DNA from: Micromonospora costi
Lineage (GTDB): Bacteria; Actinomycetota; Actinomycetes; Mycobacteriales; Micromonosporaceae
Direction of reading: 5' to 3'
DNA: 64,000 nt
Assembly: GCF_003626655.1 (NCBI RefSeq)
Contig: NZ_RBAN01000011.1
Span: forward strand, 34,790 to 98,789
A program made the translations under genes and the position numbers. Each line of letters opens with the position of its first letter. Within the stretch, counting starts at the first letter, position 1. The notes under the pieces are model-generated. The model did not search any database. It was not told the DNA's origin and saw only the letters and a list, made by a program, of their open reading frames with translations. Shown here piece after piece: positions 34,361 to 43,098 of this stretch.

Positions 34361-34894
34361 ATGCGTTGGACAACAAGACTCGGAGCGGCCCTGGCGGCGG
34401 TCGTGCTCGCCGTGACCGGATCCACCGGAGCGCCCGCGGCGGCGGACGAGCGCGGAAGCCAGCACGGCGGCTGGGTTCCCGCTCCACAGGAGCCGTTCGA
34501 GCAGCCCGCCGGCGCGCGGTGCGACTTCGCCGTCCGGGTCGAGCCGGTGGTGGACGAGGTGCGCAAGCTCGTGCTCGCGGTGTACCCGGACGGCTCGCCC
34601 CGTCGGGAGCTCTACACGGGCGCGTTGATCAGTGTGGTGACGAACCTGGAGACCGGTGCGAGCACCGAGGTGGACGCGAGCGGCACCGCGTTCGTGGAGT
34701 ACGGCCCGGACGGCTCGATGACCTGGTACGTCACCGGCCCGGTGCTGTTCGGATTCCGGGAGAACGGAGGTTCGCTGCCGCGCGGGCTCTGGCTCATCGA
34801 CGGGGTGTACGTCGTCGAGTTCGCCCCGACGCTGGAGAAGACCCTCACGATGGTGCACGGCACGACGCACGACGTCTGCACCGACCTGGACTGA
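34361..34894 (+). CDS. Secreted protein of unknown function
   Basis: A 177-residue protein with a signal peptide (RLGAALAAVVLAVTGSTGAPAAA, about residues 5-28). The mature part is beta-rich with two cysteines (C54 region and C173 region) that could pair. No family recognised. GGAG is just before the ATG. It is divergent from the SARP-CGNR gene, a plausible target. A hairpin follows it. Confidence 0.8.
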   Translation: MRWTTRLGAALAAVVLAVTGSTGAPAAADERGSQHGGWVPAPQEPFEQPAGARCDFAVRVEPVVDEVRKLVLAVYPDGSPRRELYTGALISVVTNLETGASTEVDASGTAFVEYGPDGSMTWYVTGPVLFGFRENGGSLPRGLWLIDGVYVVEFAPTLEKTLTMVHGTTHDVCTDLD

Positions 34895-34905
34895 GCGGTC
34901 CGGGG

Positions 34906-34944
34906 CTGCCGGTCGACCGGGCGTCAGCCCAGGTCGACCGGCAG
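34906..34944. terminator. Bidirectional stem-loop between convergent genes
   Basis: CTGCCGGTCGACC (34906-34918) and its perfect complement (34932-34944) form a 13 bp stem. It lies 12 bp after the secreted-protein stop; the right arm overlaps the end of the SGNH gene. Confidence 0.75.
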
Positions 34945-35691
34945 CGGCACCGGGCGTTTCGCCACCCGCTCGTCGCCCGACGACCGGCCGTGCAGGTGCC
35001 TCGCGAGCCACGGCAGCAGGTGCCGGCGGGTCCAGGCCAGTTCCGCGCGGATCACCTCCGGCCGGCGCCGACGCGGCGCGGCGACCAGTGGACGGGCCCA
35101 GGAGTCGTCGGTGCCGGGCAGCCCCAGCGTGTGCGCCAGGGCGGCCGCGATCCGTTCGTGGCCGGCGCTGTTCGCGTGCAACCGGTCGTCGCTCCACAAC
35201 CGGGGATCGCTGGCGACCGCGTGGGCGCCGAGGTCCAGCAGGGTGGCCCCGGTCCGCGCGGTGACGGCCCGTAGCGCCGCGTTGAGGGCCAGCACCCGGC
35301 CGCGCAGCGGGCGGGCGACCGGCATCACGGGAACCGGGTCGGGCAGGGTGAAGGTGAGCACCGTGGCGCCCTGTGCGACCAGCGCCCGCTGCATCGCGGC
35401 CACGTCCGCGGCGACCCGCTCGACGTCGAACGACGGGCGGAGCACGTCGTTCATGCCGGCCACCACGGTGGCCAGGTCCGGGGCGAGACCGAGCGCCACC
35501 GGCAACTGCTCGGCCCGGATCCGGGCCGTGGTGCGCCCCCGGATCGCCAGGTTCGCGTACTCCAGCCCGCCCTGCGCCCGCGCCACCGCGAGGGCGAACC
35601 GGTCGGCCCAGCCCCGGTAGCCGCCGGCGCCGTCGGGATCGTCCAGCCCCTCGGTGGTGCTGTCGCCGATCGCCACGTACCGCTTCCACAT
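34924..35691 (-). CDS. SGNH/GDSL hydrolase
   Basis: A 255-residue protein with the SGNH blocks: block I AIGDSTTEGLDDP (nucleophile serine), block III AGMNDVLRP, and block V WSDDRLHANSAGHERIA with the Asp/His pair. It is probably an esterase or lipase; no signal peptide is seen. The minus-strand start region reads TAGCCT, then GTG at 35694 or ATG at 35691. Both are possible; the ATG is listed. Confidence 0.88.
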   Translation of the reverse strand: MWKRYVAIGDSTTEGLDDPDGAGGYRGWADRFALAVARAQGGLEYANLAIRGRTTARIRAEQLPVALGLAPDLATVVAGMNDVLRPSFDVERVAADVAAMQRALVAQGATVLTFTLPDPVPVMPVARPLRGRVLALNAALRAVTARTGATLLDLGAHAVASDPRLWSDDRLHANSAGHERIAAALAHTLGLPGTDDSWARPLVAAPRRRRPEVIRAELAWTRRHLLPWLARHLHGRSSGDERVAKRPVPLPVDLG

Positions 35692-35794
35692 CACTCCGCG
35701 AGGCTAGCGGCGGCCGCCCGGCCGGGCGCGGCGGGCGTACGTCCCGCGGCGCGGGTCACCGGCGGGATGGACACGGTCCCGTACGCTCCCCGGC

Positions 35795-36508
35795 ATGGCG
35801 CGTTCTCCCGCGGTACCGCTCGCCCCCGGCGTCTGGCGCATCCCCACCGCGGCCCGGGCGTTGGTCAACTCGTACGCCCTGGTCGACGACGACGGCAGCG
35901 TCACGCTGGTCGACTGCGGGGTGAAGCGCGCGCCGGCGCGGATCGTGCGCGGTCTGGCCGCCATCGGCAAGAGCCCCGCCGACGTCGTCCGGATCGTCCT
36001 CACCCACGCGCACCCGGACCACGCCGGCGGTGCCGCGGAGGTGGCCCGGCGCACCGGGGCCCCCGTCGTCGCGCACGCCGCCGACGTCGAGTACGCGCGG
36101 GCGGGCCAGGCCCCGCCGCGGGATCCCACGGTGTCCGGTGGCCGGCTGTTCGCCCGGCTCTCCGGGGGCCGGTTCCCGGCCGTCGAGGTGGCTGAGCCGC
36201 TCGCCGACGGCGACCTGCTCCCGGTGGCCGGCGGCCTGCGCGTGGTGCACACGCCCGGGCACTCCCCGGGTCACGTCTCCCTGCTGCACGAGCCCACGCG
36301 GGTGCTGATCACCGGTGACGCGTTGTTCAACGTGGCCGGCATCCGGTGGCCGGTGAAGGTCCTGTGCACCGACTTCCGGATGACCCAGGAGACCGCGCAC
36401 GTGCTGGGGGAGCTGGAGTACGACCTGGCCGCCTTCACCCACGGCCCGGAGATCGCCGACAACGCCCGCGAGCAGGTGCGCTCCTTCCTGCGCCGCCACC
36501 ACCCGTAG
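35795..36508 (+). CDS. Metallo-beta-lactamase-fold hydrolase
   Basis: A 237-residue MBL-fold protein with the metal motif THAHPDHAGG and downstream HTPGHSPGHVS, GDALF and TFH-like HGPEI. Substrate unknown; it resembles glyoxalase-II-type or general hydrolases rather than a resistance beta-lactamase. ATG at 35795 lies 7 bases after TACGCT (35782-35787): probable leaderless start. It ends 5 bp before the convergent corA. Confidence 0.88.
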   Translation: MARSPAVPLAPGVWRIPTAARALVNSYALVDDDGSVTLVDCGVKRAPARIVRGLAAIGKSPADVVRIVLTHAHPDHAGGAAEVARRTGAPVVAHAADVEYARAGQAPPRDPTVSGGRLFARLSGGRFPAVEVAEPLADGDLLPVAGGLRVVHTPGHSPGHVSLLHEPTRVLITGDALFNVAGIRWPVKVLCTDFRMTQETAHVLGELEYDLAAFTHGPEIADNAREQVRSFLRRHHP

Positions 36509-36513
36509 GCGCC

Positions 36514-37623
36514 TCACAGCCAGCCGGAGCGGCGGAAGAGCCGGTAGAGCGTGAACGCGGCCACGGCCATGAGGCCGAGCGCGCCGGCGTAGCCGTAGCG
36601 CCAGGCCAGCTCGGGCATGTGCGCGAAGTTCATGCCGTAGATCCCGGCGATGCCGGTCTGGGCGGCGGCGATGGCCGCCCAGGCGGCGATCTTGCGCATG
36701 TCGTTGTTCTGCTCGACGGCGAGCTGCGCCAGCCGGGACTGCACGATCGAGGTGAGCAGGTCGTCGTACGCGGCGACCCGGTCCACCGCCCGCGCGAGCC
36801 GGGTGTCCACGTCGGCGAACCACCGGTGCAGCGCGCGCGGCGGGTTCGCCGGGTGCGCGTCGAGGAGCGTCCGCAGCGGGGTCTGCAGCGGCAGCACCGC
36901 CCGCTTGAACTCCACCACCTCACGCTTGAGCTGGTACAGCTGCGGGATGTCCGCGGCCCGGTCGCGCGCGAAGACACTCTCCTCGACCCGCTCCAGGTCC
37001 CGCTCGACGTGCCCGGCGACCTCCAGGTAGAGGTCCACCATGCGGGCGCAGACCGCGTACGCCACCGCCCAGGGACCCTCGGCCAGCAGCGCGGGGCGCC
37101 GCTCGATCTCGGCGCGCACGGACGTGAGCGCCCCGGCCGCGCCGTGCCGGACCGTGACCACGAAACGGTCGCCGACGAACACCATGACGTCCCCCGTGTC
37201 GATCACCTCGGAGTCCTCGGTCAGCTCGTCGTGCTCCACGTAGCCCGCGGTGCGCAGCACCAGCAGGGTCACGTCGGCGTGGCGCTGCACGGTCGGGCGG
37301 TGCCCGTCCGCGAGCGCCTGTTCCACGGCCAGCTCGTCGAGGCCGAACACGCGGCCCACGGCGGCCATCACCGCCGGGTCCGGCTCGTGCAGCCCGAGCC
37401 AGACGAACGCGTCCCGGCCGTGGCGGCTGCGGGCGTACGCGTCGGCGAAGTGCGGGCGGCCGGGCTCACGCCGGCCGTGGACGTAGACGGCGCAGTCGAC
37501 GACGGCGTCCGGGTTGGACGTACGCGGGGCGGGGACGGTCCGGCCGGGGCCGCGGCCCAGCAGCCGGTCGAGGAGGGCGTGCAGGCCCGGACCGGGTCGG
37601 AGCCGTGCCGTTCGCTGATCCAC
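36514..37623 (-). CDS. corA: CorA-type magnesium/cobalt transporter
   Basis: A 369-residue protein with the CorA signature YGMNF (GMN at residues 330-332) between its two C-terminal membrane segments. The long alpha-helical cytoplasmic domain precedes it. It should form a pentameric Mg2+ channel. GTG at 37623 follows GGAGGTGG. The first 50 residues are less conserved. Confidence 0.93.
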   Translation of the reverse strand: MDQRTARLRPGPGLHALLDRLLGRGPGRTVPAPRTSNPDAVVDCAVYVHGRREPGRPHFADAYARSRHGRDAFVWLGLHEPDPAVMAAVGRVFGLDELAVEQALADGHRPTVQRHADVTLLVLRTAGYVEHDELTEDSEVIDTGDVMVFVGDRFVVTVRHGAAGALTSVRAEIERRPALLAEGPWAVAYAVCARMVDLYLEVAGHVERDLERVEESVFARDRAADIPQLYQLKREVVEFKRAVLPLQTPLRTLLDAHPANPPRALHRWFADVDTRLARAVDRVAAYDDLLTSIVQSRLAQLAVEQNNDMRKIAAWAAIAAAQTGIAGIYGMNFAHMPELAWRYGYAGALGLMAVAAFTLYRLFRRSGWL

Positions 37624-37715
37624 AACCCACCTCCGCGTCGCCGGCTGCCGGCCTACCGTACGCGGGGCGGCGCGCTGCCACCGACTCCGGTTCGGGCGGG
37701 GACCGGCGGTGCCGG

Positions 37716-38348
37716 TCAGGCGGTGCGGGTGGCGAACACGACGACGTTGTCGGTGTAGTTGCCGGAGCGCTCGTCGAACCGGCCGCCGCAGGTGACCAGT
37801 CGGAGACCGGCCACCGTGGCCGGGCCGTACACCTCGTCGCCGGGGAAGCGGTCCTTGGCGTACACGGCGACGCGGTCCACGGTGAACGTCACCACGGTCG
37901 CGTCGGCCCGGGCGACCCGGATGGTCTGGCCGGGGCGCAGCCGGCCGAGGTCGAAGAAGACCGCCGGGCCGGCCGGCGAGTCGACGTGCCCGACGAGGAC
38001 GGCGTTGCCCGTCTCGCCGGGGCTGATCCCGTACCGGTACCAGCCGGCGACCTCCGGCCGGTCGGTCGGTGGCACCTCCAGCACGCCCGCGGCGTCCACA
38101 CCGACCGGCACGACCTCGGCCCGTACGCCGATCGCGGGGATCCGCACGAGCGTCGGCGCCGACGCGGGGAGGGGCGGCAGGTCCGGCGGGGGACTGGTGG
38201 GCGCCGGCGTGGCGGCCTCGGGCCGCGGCGGTCGGGGTGGGGCCGCGTCCAGGCCCGCCGCGACCAGGCCGAGGCCGGTCGTGGCCAGCAGCGCGACGGT
38301 CACCACGGCCAGCGCCGTCGGCTGCGCGTTCGCGCGGATCCGCCGCAC
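37716..38348 (-). CDS. Class F sortase
   Basis: A 210-residue membrane-anchored sortase. One N-terminal membrane span (TALAVVTVALLATTGLGLVAAGL) is followed by a Pro-rich linker (residues 36-65), then TLVRIPAIGV, GHVDS (His121) and LVTCGG (Cys187), typical of class E/F sortases in actinomycetes. It should attach exported proteins to the cell wall. GGAGG lies 7 bases before the GTG. The upstream gene is its likely substrate. Confidence 0.9.
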   Translation of the reverse strand: MRRIRANAQPTALAVVTVALLATTGLGLVAAGLDAAPPRPPRPEAATPAPTSPPPDLPPLPASAPTLVRIPAIGVRAEVVPVGVDAAGVLEVPPTDRPEVAGWYRYGISPGETGNAVLVGHVDSPAGPAVFFDLGRLRPGQTIRVARADATVVTFTVDRVAVYAKDRFPGDEVYGPATVAGLRLVTCGGRFDERSGNYTDNVVVFATRTA

Positions 38349-38372
38349 GGGTGCACCTCCGTTTCCCGCCGT

Positions 38373-38407
38373 GGGTGCCCGCACCGGCCGTGCCGGTGCG
38401 GGCACCC
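38373..38407. terminator. Strong 16 bp stem-loop between sortase substrate and sortase
   Basis: GGGTGCCCGCACCGGC (38373-38388), a 3-base loop and the perfect complement (38392-38407). It lies after the substrate gene's stop and 25 bp before the sortase start on the same strand. It could end the substrate transcript and reduce sortase expression. Confidence 0.8.
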
Positions 38408-38435
38408 GTGCCCAGGGATGGTGGGCGTCGGTTCA

Positions 38436-38494
38436 GGGCCTGTGTCGAAGTCCCAGGACTCCGCCTCGGCTCGATCGGGGACTCGAACCCACGC
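38436..38494. repeat. Imperfect inverted repeat directly after the sortase-substrate gene
   Basis: GGCCTGTGTCGAAGTCCC (38436-38453) and GGGACTCGAACCCACGCC (38477-38494) are nearly complementary, giving a second hairpin. One arm looks like a tRNA T-arm, but no tRNA is present (see rejected items). Confidence 0.5.
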
Positions 38495-38495
38495 C

Positions 38496-38981
38496 CTACG
38501 CGACCGGGGACGCGGCGCGCCGGCGGCGCAGCAGCAGGACGGTGCCGGCCGCGGCGGCGCCGAGGAGGGTACCGCCCGCCGCGAGCGCGCCGGTGCCGTC
38601 GCCCCGGCCGCCGGCGCCGGCGGGCGCGCCGCCGATCGGCGTGACGGTGAAGGTGGCGCTTCCGGCGGCGCTTCCGTCGCCGCAGGTGGCGGTCACCGTG
38701 TACGTGCCGAGGGTGAATCCGGCGGTGAACAGTTCGGCGCTCAGCCCGCCGCCGGGCGCGGCCGTGGTCGAGCGGACGTTCTGGTCGCGGTTCGGGCCGG
38801 TGACGCGGAAGATCGCGTCGCCGGACTTCGGGTTGCACGTCGTGGCGGTGAGCACGACCGTGCCGCCGACCGGGGTGCTGGCCGGGGACACGATGGTCTC
38901 GGCGAGGGCGGCGCCCGGCAGCAGGAGCGTGCCGAGACCTACGCCGACCGCCGCCGACACGAGGACTGTCTTCGGTTTCAT
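38496..38981 (-). CDS. Secreted surface protein, probable sortase substrate
   Basis: A 161-residue protein with a signal peptide (VLVSAAVGVGLGTLLLPGAALA, cleavage near 27). It has a compact beta-sandwich-like middle with two cysteines (C43, C100 region), then a Gly/Ala-rich stretch, a hydrophobic segment and RRRRAA at the end. The tail (GAPAGAGGRGDGTGALAAGG before the hydrophobic segment) resembles actinobacterial class E/F sorting signals. It lies just upstream of the sortase. Function of the exposed domain is unknown. Confidence 0.8.
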   Translation of the reverse strand: MKPKTVLVSAAVGVGLGTLLLPGAALAETIVSPASTPVGGTVVLTATTCNPKSGDAIFRVTGPNRDQNVRSTTAAPGGGLSAELFTAGFTLGTYTVTATCGDGSAAGSATFTVTPIGGAPAGAGGRGDGTGALAAGGTLLGAAAAGTVLLLRRRRAASPVA

Positions 38982-39278
38982 ACGCGTGTTCCCTCACTTT
39001 TCGTCCGCTGAGCACGTGGGACGTCGTTCGGGTGGCCAACTCCGACTAGCACCGGTGTGCCCAACACTAGGGCGGTTGGCCCCACGATCCGGTGAAAATG
39101 AGAATTCTTCTTTGCCGTCACGTGTCCGCCTCACAGGGGGACGGAGCTGCGAAAACGCCGCCTGGGTCGGGCCGTGCCGGTCGTCCGGTCACCCTGTCCG
39201 CCGCCAGCCCGACCCGTGCCCACGCCCCGGTCGAAACCCGGGGGCGGCCCGCCGGAGGCCCTGGTAGGTTCGCTCGCC

Positions 39279-40550
39279 GTGACGGGGGAGCGGCTCGGGC
39301 CGAGGTTCGCGAGGTTGTGGGCGGCGAGCACCCTCTCGGCGCTCGGCAGCGGTCTCGCGACCGTGGCGGCCCCGCTGTTCGTCGCCTCCCGCAGCGACGA
39401 TCCGCTCGTGGTCGCGGCGGCGTCCGCCGTGGCGTGGCTGCCGTGGCTTCTCTTCGCCCTGCCCGGCGGCGTGCTGGTCGACCGGGTCGACCGGCGGCGG
39501 CTGATGGTCGTCATCGACTGGGTACGCGTGGCCGCGCTGGCCGTGCTGGCGACGGCGATCATGACCGGGTGGGCCGGGGTCGCGCTGCTCTACGCCGTCC
39601 TGTTCGTCGTGAACACCGGCGAGATCGTGTTCCGGGCGGCGGGCCAGGCGCTGCTGCCCGCCGTGGTGCCCCGTTCCCGGCTCGAACGCGCCAACGGCTG
39701 GCTGAACGGCGGCACCACCCTCATGCACGGCATGCTCGCCGGTCCGCTCGGCGGCTTCCTGTTCGCGACGGCGGCGAGCAGCCCGTTCGTCGTCAACGCC
39801 GCCACGTACGCCCTCAGCGCGGTCCTGATCGCCCTCGTGGGCGGCAGCTACCGGGCCGCCGCGCCCGGCGGTCCGGACGGCGCGCCGCGCCGGCGCTCGG
39901 TGCGGGCCGAGATCGTGGAGGGGTTCCGTTGGCTGGCCGGGCAGCGACTGGTGCGCACCATGGCCGTCCTCATCGGGCTGCTGAACGTCACCCTGACCGC
40001 GGCGGTCGCCGTGCTCGTGCTGCTCGCCACGCGGCGGCTCGGGCTCGGCTCGGTCGGCTACGGGGCGCTGTTCACCTGCCTGGCCGCCGGTGGCGTCCTC
40101 GGGGCGGTGGTCGGCGACCGGCTCATCGCGCGCGTCGGCGCCACCTGGACGGTACGCGTCGGCCTGCTGGTCGAGGCCGGCCTGCACCTCGCGCTCGCCG
40201 CCTCCCGCAGCGCGCCGCTGATCGGGTTCGCCCTGTTCGCGTTCGGCGTGCACAGCTCGCTGTGGAACATCGTGGCCAACTCGCTGCGCCAGCGGCTGAC
40301 CCCGGAACCGTTGCAGGGCCGGGTCGCCAGCACCACGCTGTTCGTGGCCGCGGGCGGCAACTGCCTCGGCGCCCTGCTCGGCGGGGTGGTCGCGGCGAGG
40401 TTCGGGCTGACCGCGCCGTACTGGGTGGGGTTCGTGGTGGCGATCGCGGTCTCTGCCGCCACCTGGCGGGTCTTCGACCGCGCCACCGTCGCCCGGGCGT
40501 ACGCCGACCCGCCGGCGTCCGGGACGGACACGCCCGCCCTCACCGGCTGA
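39279..40550 (+). CDS. MFS transporter (EntS/MFS_3-like)
   Basis: A 423-residue protein with twelve membrane spans, loop motif GGVLVDRVDRRRLMV after TM2, and the RLERANGWLNGGTTL stretch typical of the MFS_3/enterobactin-exporter group. Probable small-molecule exporter. GTG at 39279 lies 8 bases after TAGGTT (39265-39270). An upstream in-frame start would add a Pro-rich leader with no ribosome-binding site. Confidence 0.86.
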   Translation: MTGERLGPRFARLWAASTLSALGSGLATVAAPLFVASRSDDPLVVAAASAVAWLPWLLFALPGGVLVDRVDRRRLMVVIDWVRVAALAVLATAIMTGWAGVALLYAVLFVVNTGEIVFRAAGQALLPAVVPRSRLERANGWLNGGTTLMHGMLAGPLGGFLFATAASSPFVVNAATYALSAVLIALVGGSYRAAAPGGPDGAPRRRSVRAEIVEGFRWLAGQRLVRTMAVLIGLLNVTLTAAVAVLVLLATRRLGLGSVGYGALFTCLAAGGVLGAVVGDRLIARVGATWTVRVGLLVEAGLHLALAASRSAPLIGFALFAFGVHSSLWNIVANSLRQRLTPEPLQGRVASTTLFVAAGGNCLGALLGGVVAARFGLTAPYWVGFVVAIAVSAATWRVFDRATVARAYADPPASGTDTPALTG

Positions 40551-40584
40551 TCACACTGTCGGAGGCGGCGGCTAGGTTCGCGCC

Positions 40585-41124
40585 ATGGGCATGTACGGGA
40601 GTTGGCTGCGGGTCTCGCCGGCGGAGCTGGCGCGGGCGGGGGAGGACCTCGACTGGGCGTACGACCTGGCGCGGCGGGTCGAGGACGCGGAGGAGGCCGA
40701 GCGCCCGGCCGATCCCCGGTTCTCGGGCACCGACAAGGCCTGGCACGCCCTGGACTTCCTGCTCGACCGCCGGGGCTTCCCGGTGTCGATCGTGTCCGGC
40801 GAGCAGTGGTTCGTGGCGCTCCCCGACGACTGGGAGGCCGCCCAGGAGATCCTGACCGACCCCGAGACCGACTGGGGCTACGGGCCGCCCCGCTACCTCA
40901 CGCCCGAGCAGGTCGCCGAGGCCGCCACCGCGCTAGCCGACCTCACCGGGGCGGCCCTGATCGACGGCGTCGACCCGGCCGAGCTGCAACGCGCCGAGAT
41001 CTACCCGGCGGTCTGGGACCGCCCGGGAGAGCTGGACTGGGTCGCCCACTTCCTGCCGCACGTCCGCGAGTACTTCACGGCGGCGGCGAAGAACGGCGAC
41101 GCCGTCATCTGCTGGGTCTCCTGA
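40585..41124 (+). CDS. DUF1877-family protein
   Basis: A 179-residue protein matching the DUF1877 layout: GMYGSWLRVSPAEL, LDKAWHALDFLL-like TDKAWHALDFLLD, YGPPRYLTPEQV and a final HFLPHVREYFTAAAKNGDAV. No known activity. ATG at 40585 lies 6 bases after TAGGTT (40573-40578): leaderless. Confidence 0.87.
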   Translation: MGMYGSWLRVSPAELARAGEDLDWAYDLARRVEDAEEAERPADPRFSGTDKAWHALDFLLDRRGFPVSIVSGEQWFVALPDDWEAAQEILTDPETDWGYGPPRYLTPEQVAEAATALADLTGAALIDGVDPAELQRAEIYPAVWDRPGELDWVAHFLPHVREYFTAAAKNGDAVICWVS

Positions 41125-41191
41125 CCGCTCCGGCGGTCGGCACCGCGAGACCCGCGACGCCGGCAGGAGCGCGATGTGGCAGCGTGGACGG

Positions 41192-42586
41192 ATGAGCGAC
41201 ACGGCACCGGTCGACGTGGACCTCGCCCTGGTCGGGGGCGGCGGCGCGGCCTCCCTCGTCCTCGCCGCGCTGGACCGGCGCGGGATCCGGGGGCTGCGGG
41301 TGGCCGTCGTCGACCCGGTGCACCGGCGCGGCCAGGACCGGACGTGGGCGTTCTGGGACCGCCCGGGCGGTGATCTCGACCCGCTGCTCAGTGCGAGCTG
41401 GCAGCAGGTGGAGGTCGTCACCCCCGCCGCGCGGCGGACGCTCGACCTCGCCCCGCTGCGGTACGCCATGCTCCGGTCCGGCCCGCTCTACGACCGGGCG
41501 GCCGAGGCGGAGCGGCGTCTCGGCGTGACCCGGGTGGTCGCCGCCGTCGACCGGGTCGACGACGATGGCGAGCGGGTGCGCGTCCGCACCGCCGGCGGCG
41601 GGCCGACCGTCCGGGCCGGTTGGGTGCTCGACTCCCGACCCCGCCCGCCCGCGCGGCCCGGCCGCACCCGGTGGCTGCAACACTTCCGCGGCTGGTGGCT
41701 CGCGGCGGACACGCCCGTGTTCGATCCCGGCCGCGCCGTGCTCATGGACTTCCGCACCCGGCAACCGTCCCGGGGCGTCTCCTTCGGCTACGTCCTGCCG
41801 GTCAGCGACCGGTACGCGTTGGTCGAGTACACCGAATTCGGACCCACCCTGCTCGGCGGCGCGGGCTACGACGCCGCGCTGGCCGGCTACCGGGACCTGC
41901 TGGGCCTCGACCCGGGCCGGCTGACCGTCCGCGAGGTGGAGAACGGCGTGATCCCGATGACCGACGGCCCGTTCGTCGCCCGGCCGTCGCCCCGGGTGGT
42001 CCGCCTCGGCACCGCCGGGGGCGCGACCCGACCCTCCACCGGCTTCACCTTCTCGGCGATGCGCCGGCAGGCCGAGCAGATCGCGGCCGCGCTCGTGGCC
42101 GGCCGCCCGCCCGTGCCGGAGCCCGCGTACCCCCGCCGGCACCGCTGGATGGACGCGGTCGCGTTGCGGGCGCTGGACCGGGGCCCGGTCGGGGGGCCCG
42201 AGTTCTTCGACCGGCTCTTCGACCGCAACCCCGCCGAGCGGGTGCTGCGGTTCCTCGACGGCACGACGACGCCCGCCGAGGAACTCGCCGTCATGCGGTC
42301 GACCCGGCCGCTGCCCATGGTCGCCGCCACCGCGGGGGACGCGCTGCACCGGCTGCGCGACCGGCTCCGCCCGCCGCGACCGGCGCCGCCCGTCCCGGCG
42401 CCCGTCCGCGACGGCGTCGCGCCCGGGCCGATGCGCGACGAGGCCGCGCCCGGCCCCGTTGGCGGCGCCGGCGCCTTCGGCCCGGTTGACGGCGGCGCCG
42501 CCTCCGGCCCGGTTGGCGACGGTGCCGCGCCGGGCCCGGCGCGCGACGGCGCCGCCCCGGTTCGGCCCGACCGCGCGGGCGCCTGA
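41192..42586 (+). CDS. crtY: Lycopene cyclase (CrtY-type) with a repetitive C-terminal tail
   Basis: A 464-residue FAD-dependent cyclase. It starts DLALVGGGGAASLVLAAL, then RTWAFWD, RGWWLAADTPVF, GVSFGYVLPVSDRYALVEYTEF and GTAGGATRPSTGFTF, all typical of beta-cyclases that close the ends of lycopene. The last 65 residues repeat APGPxRDGA-like units and are probably disordered. No other carotenoid gene is nearby, so its partners must be elsewhere. It ends 2 bp before the convergent GNAT gene. Confidence 0.9.
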   Translation: MSDTAPVDVDLALVGGGGAASLVLAALDRRGIRGLRVAVVDPVHRRGQDRTWAFWDRPGGDLDPLLSASWQQVEVVTPAARRTLDLAPLRYAMLRSGPLYDRAAEAERRLGVTRVVAAVDRVDDDGERVRVRTAGGGPTVRAGWVLDSRPRPPARPGRTRWLQHFRGWWLAADTPVFDPGRAVLMDFRTRQPSRGVSFGYVLPVSDRYALVEYTEFGPTLLGGAGYDAALAGYRDLLGLDPGRLTVREVENGVIPMTDGPFVARPSPRVVRLGTAGGATRPSTGFTFSAMRRQAEQIAAALVAGRPPVPEPAYPRRHRWMDAVALRALDRGPVGGPEFFDRLFDRNPAERVLRFLDGTTTPAEELAVMRSTRPLPMVAATAGDALHRLRDRLRPPRPAPPVPAPVRDGVAPGPMRDEAAPGPVGGAGAFGPVDGGAASGPVGDGAAPGPARDGAAPVRPDRAGA

Positions 42587-42588
42587 CC

Positions 42589-43098
42589 TCAGCCGATCGG
42601 CCCGCCGCCGGCCAGCCCCCGCAGCGCGTCGCCGTCGAGGCGCAGCACCTCGATCTCGTCGAGCGTGCGGGCCCCCAACCGCCGGTAGAAGCGCAGCGCC
42701 GGGTCGTTGGTCCGCAGCACCCACCACTCCAGACGGGCGCCGCCGCGACGGACGGCCAGCTCCGCGAGGTGCGCGAGCAGCGCGCGGCCCAGCCCGGCTC
42801 CGCGCCACTCCGGGCGCACGTACAGGTCCTCCAGGTGGATGCCGGGCCGGCCGAGGATGGTACTGTACGTGGGGTAGTAGAGGGCGAAGCCGACCGGTTC
42901 CGCGTCGACCGTGGCGACCACGGCCTCGGCCACCGGCCGGTCCCCGAACAGCGCCTGCGCCACGTCCCGCGGCGCGGCGGTGACCTCTCCCGGGAAGTCC
43001 TCGGCCTCGGCCAGCTCGACGATGAACCGGTGCAGCACCGGCACGTCGGCCGGCTCGGCCGGCCGGATCACCGCCTGGCCGCGCGCCTCGTCGATCAT
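42589..43098 (-). CDS. GNAT acetyltransferase (diamine-acetyltransferase-like)
   Basis: A 169-residue protein close in layout to SSAT/thialysine acetyltransferases: ALYYPTYSTILGRPGIHLEDLYVRPEWRGAGLGRALL, and ALRFYRRLGA. Polyamine or thialysine acetylation is likely but not proven. The ATG overlaps the stop of the upstream serine hydrolase (ATGA). Confidence 0.87.
   Translation of the reverse strand: MIDEARGQAVIRPAEPADVPVLHRFIVELAEAEDFPGEVTAAPRDVAQALFGDRPVAEAVVATVDAEPVGFALYYPTYSTILGRPGIHLEDLYVRPEWRGAGLGRALLAHLAELAVRRGGARLEWWVLRTNDPALRFYRRLGARTLDEIEVLRLDGDALRGLAGGGPIG

Noticed and set aside
35795..36508. Beta-lactam resistance gene
   Set aside because: The metallo-beta-lactamase fold is shared by many hydrolases. 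No signal peptide is present and the sequence fits general hydrolases better.
38477..38494. tRNA T-arm-like sequence (TTCGAGTCCCC on the minus strand)
   Set aside because: Only part of a T-arm resemblance exists. There is no acceptor stem, anticodon arm or CCA, and the bases beyond it are the end of the surface-protein gene. It is better explained as one arm of the hairpin described at 38436-38494.
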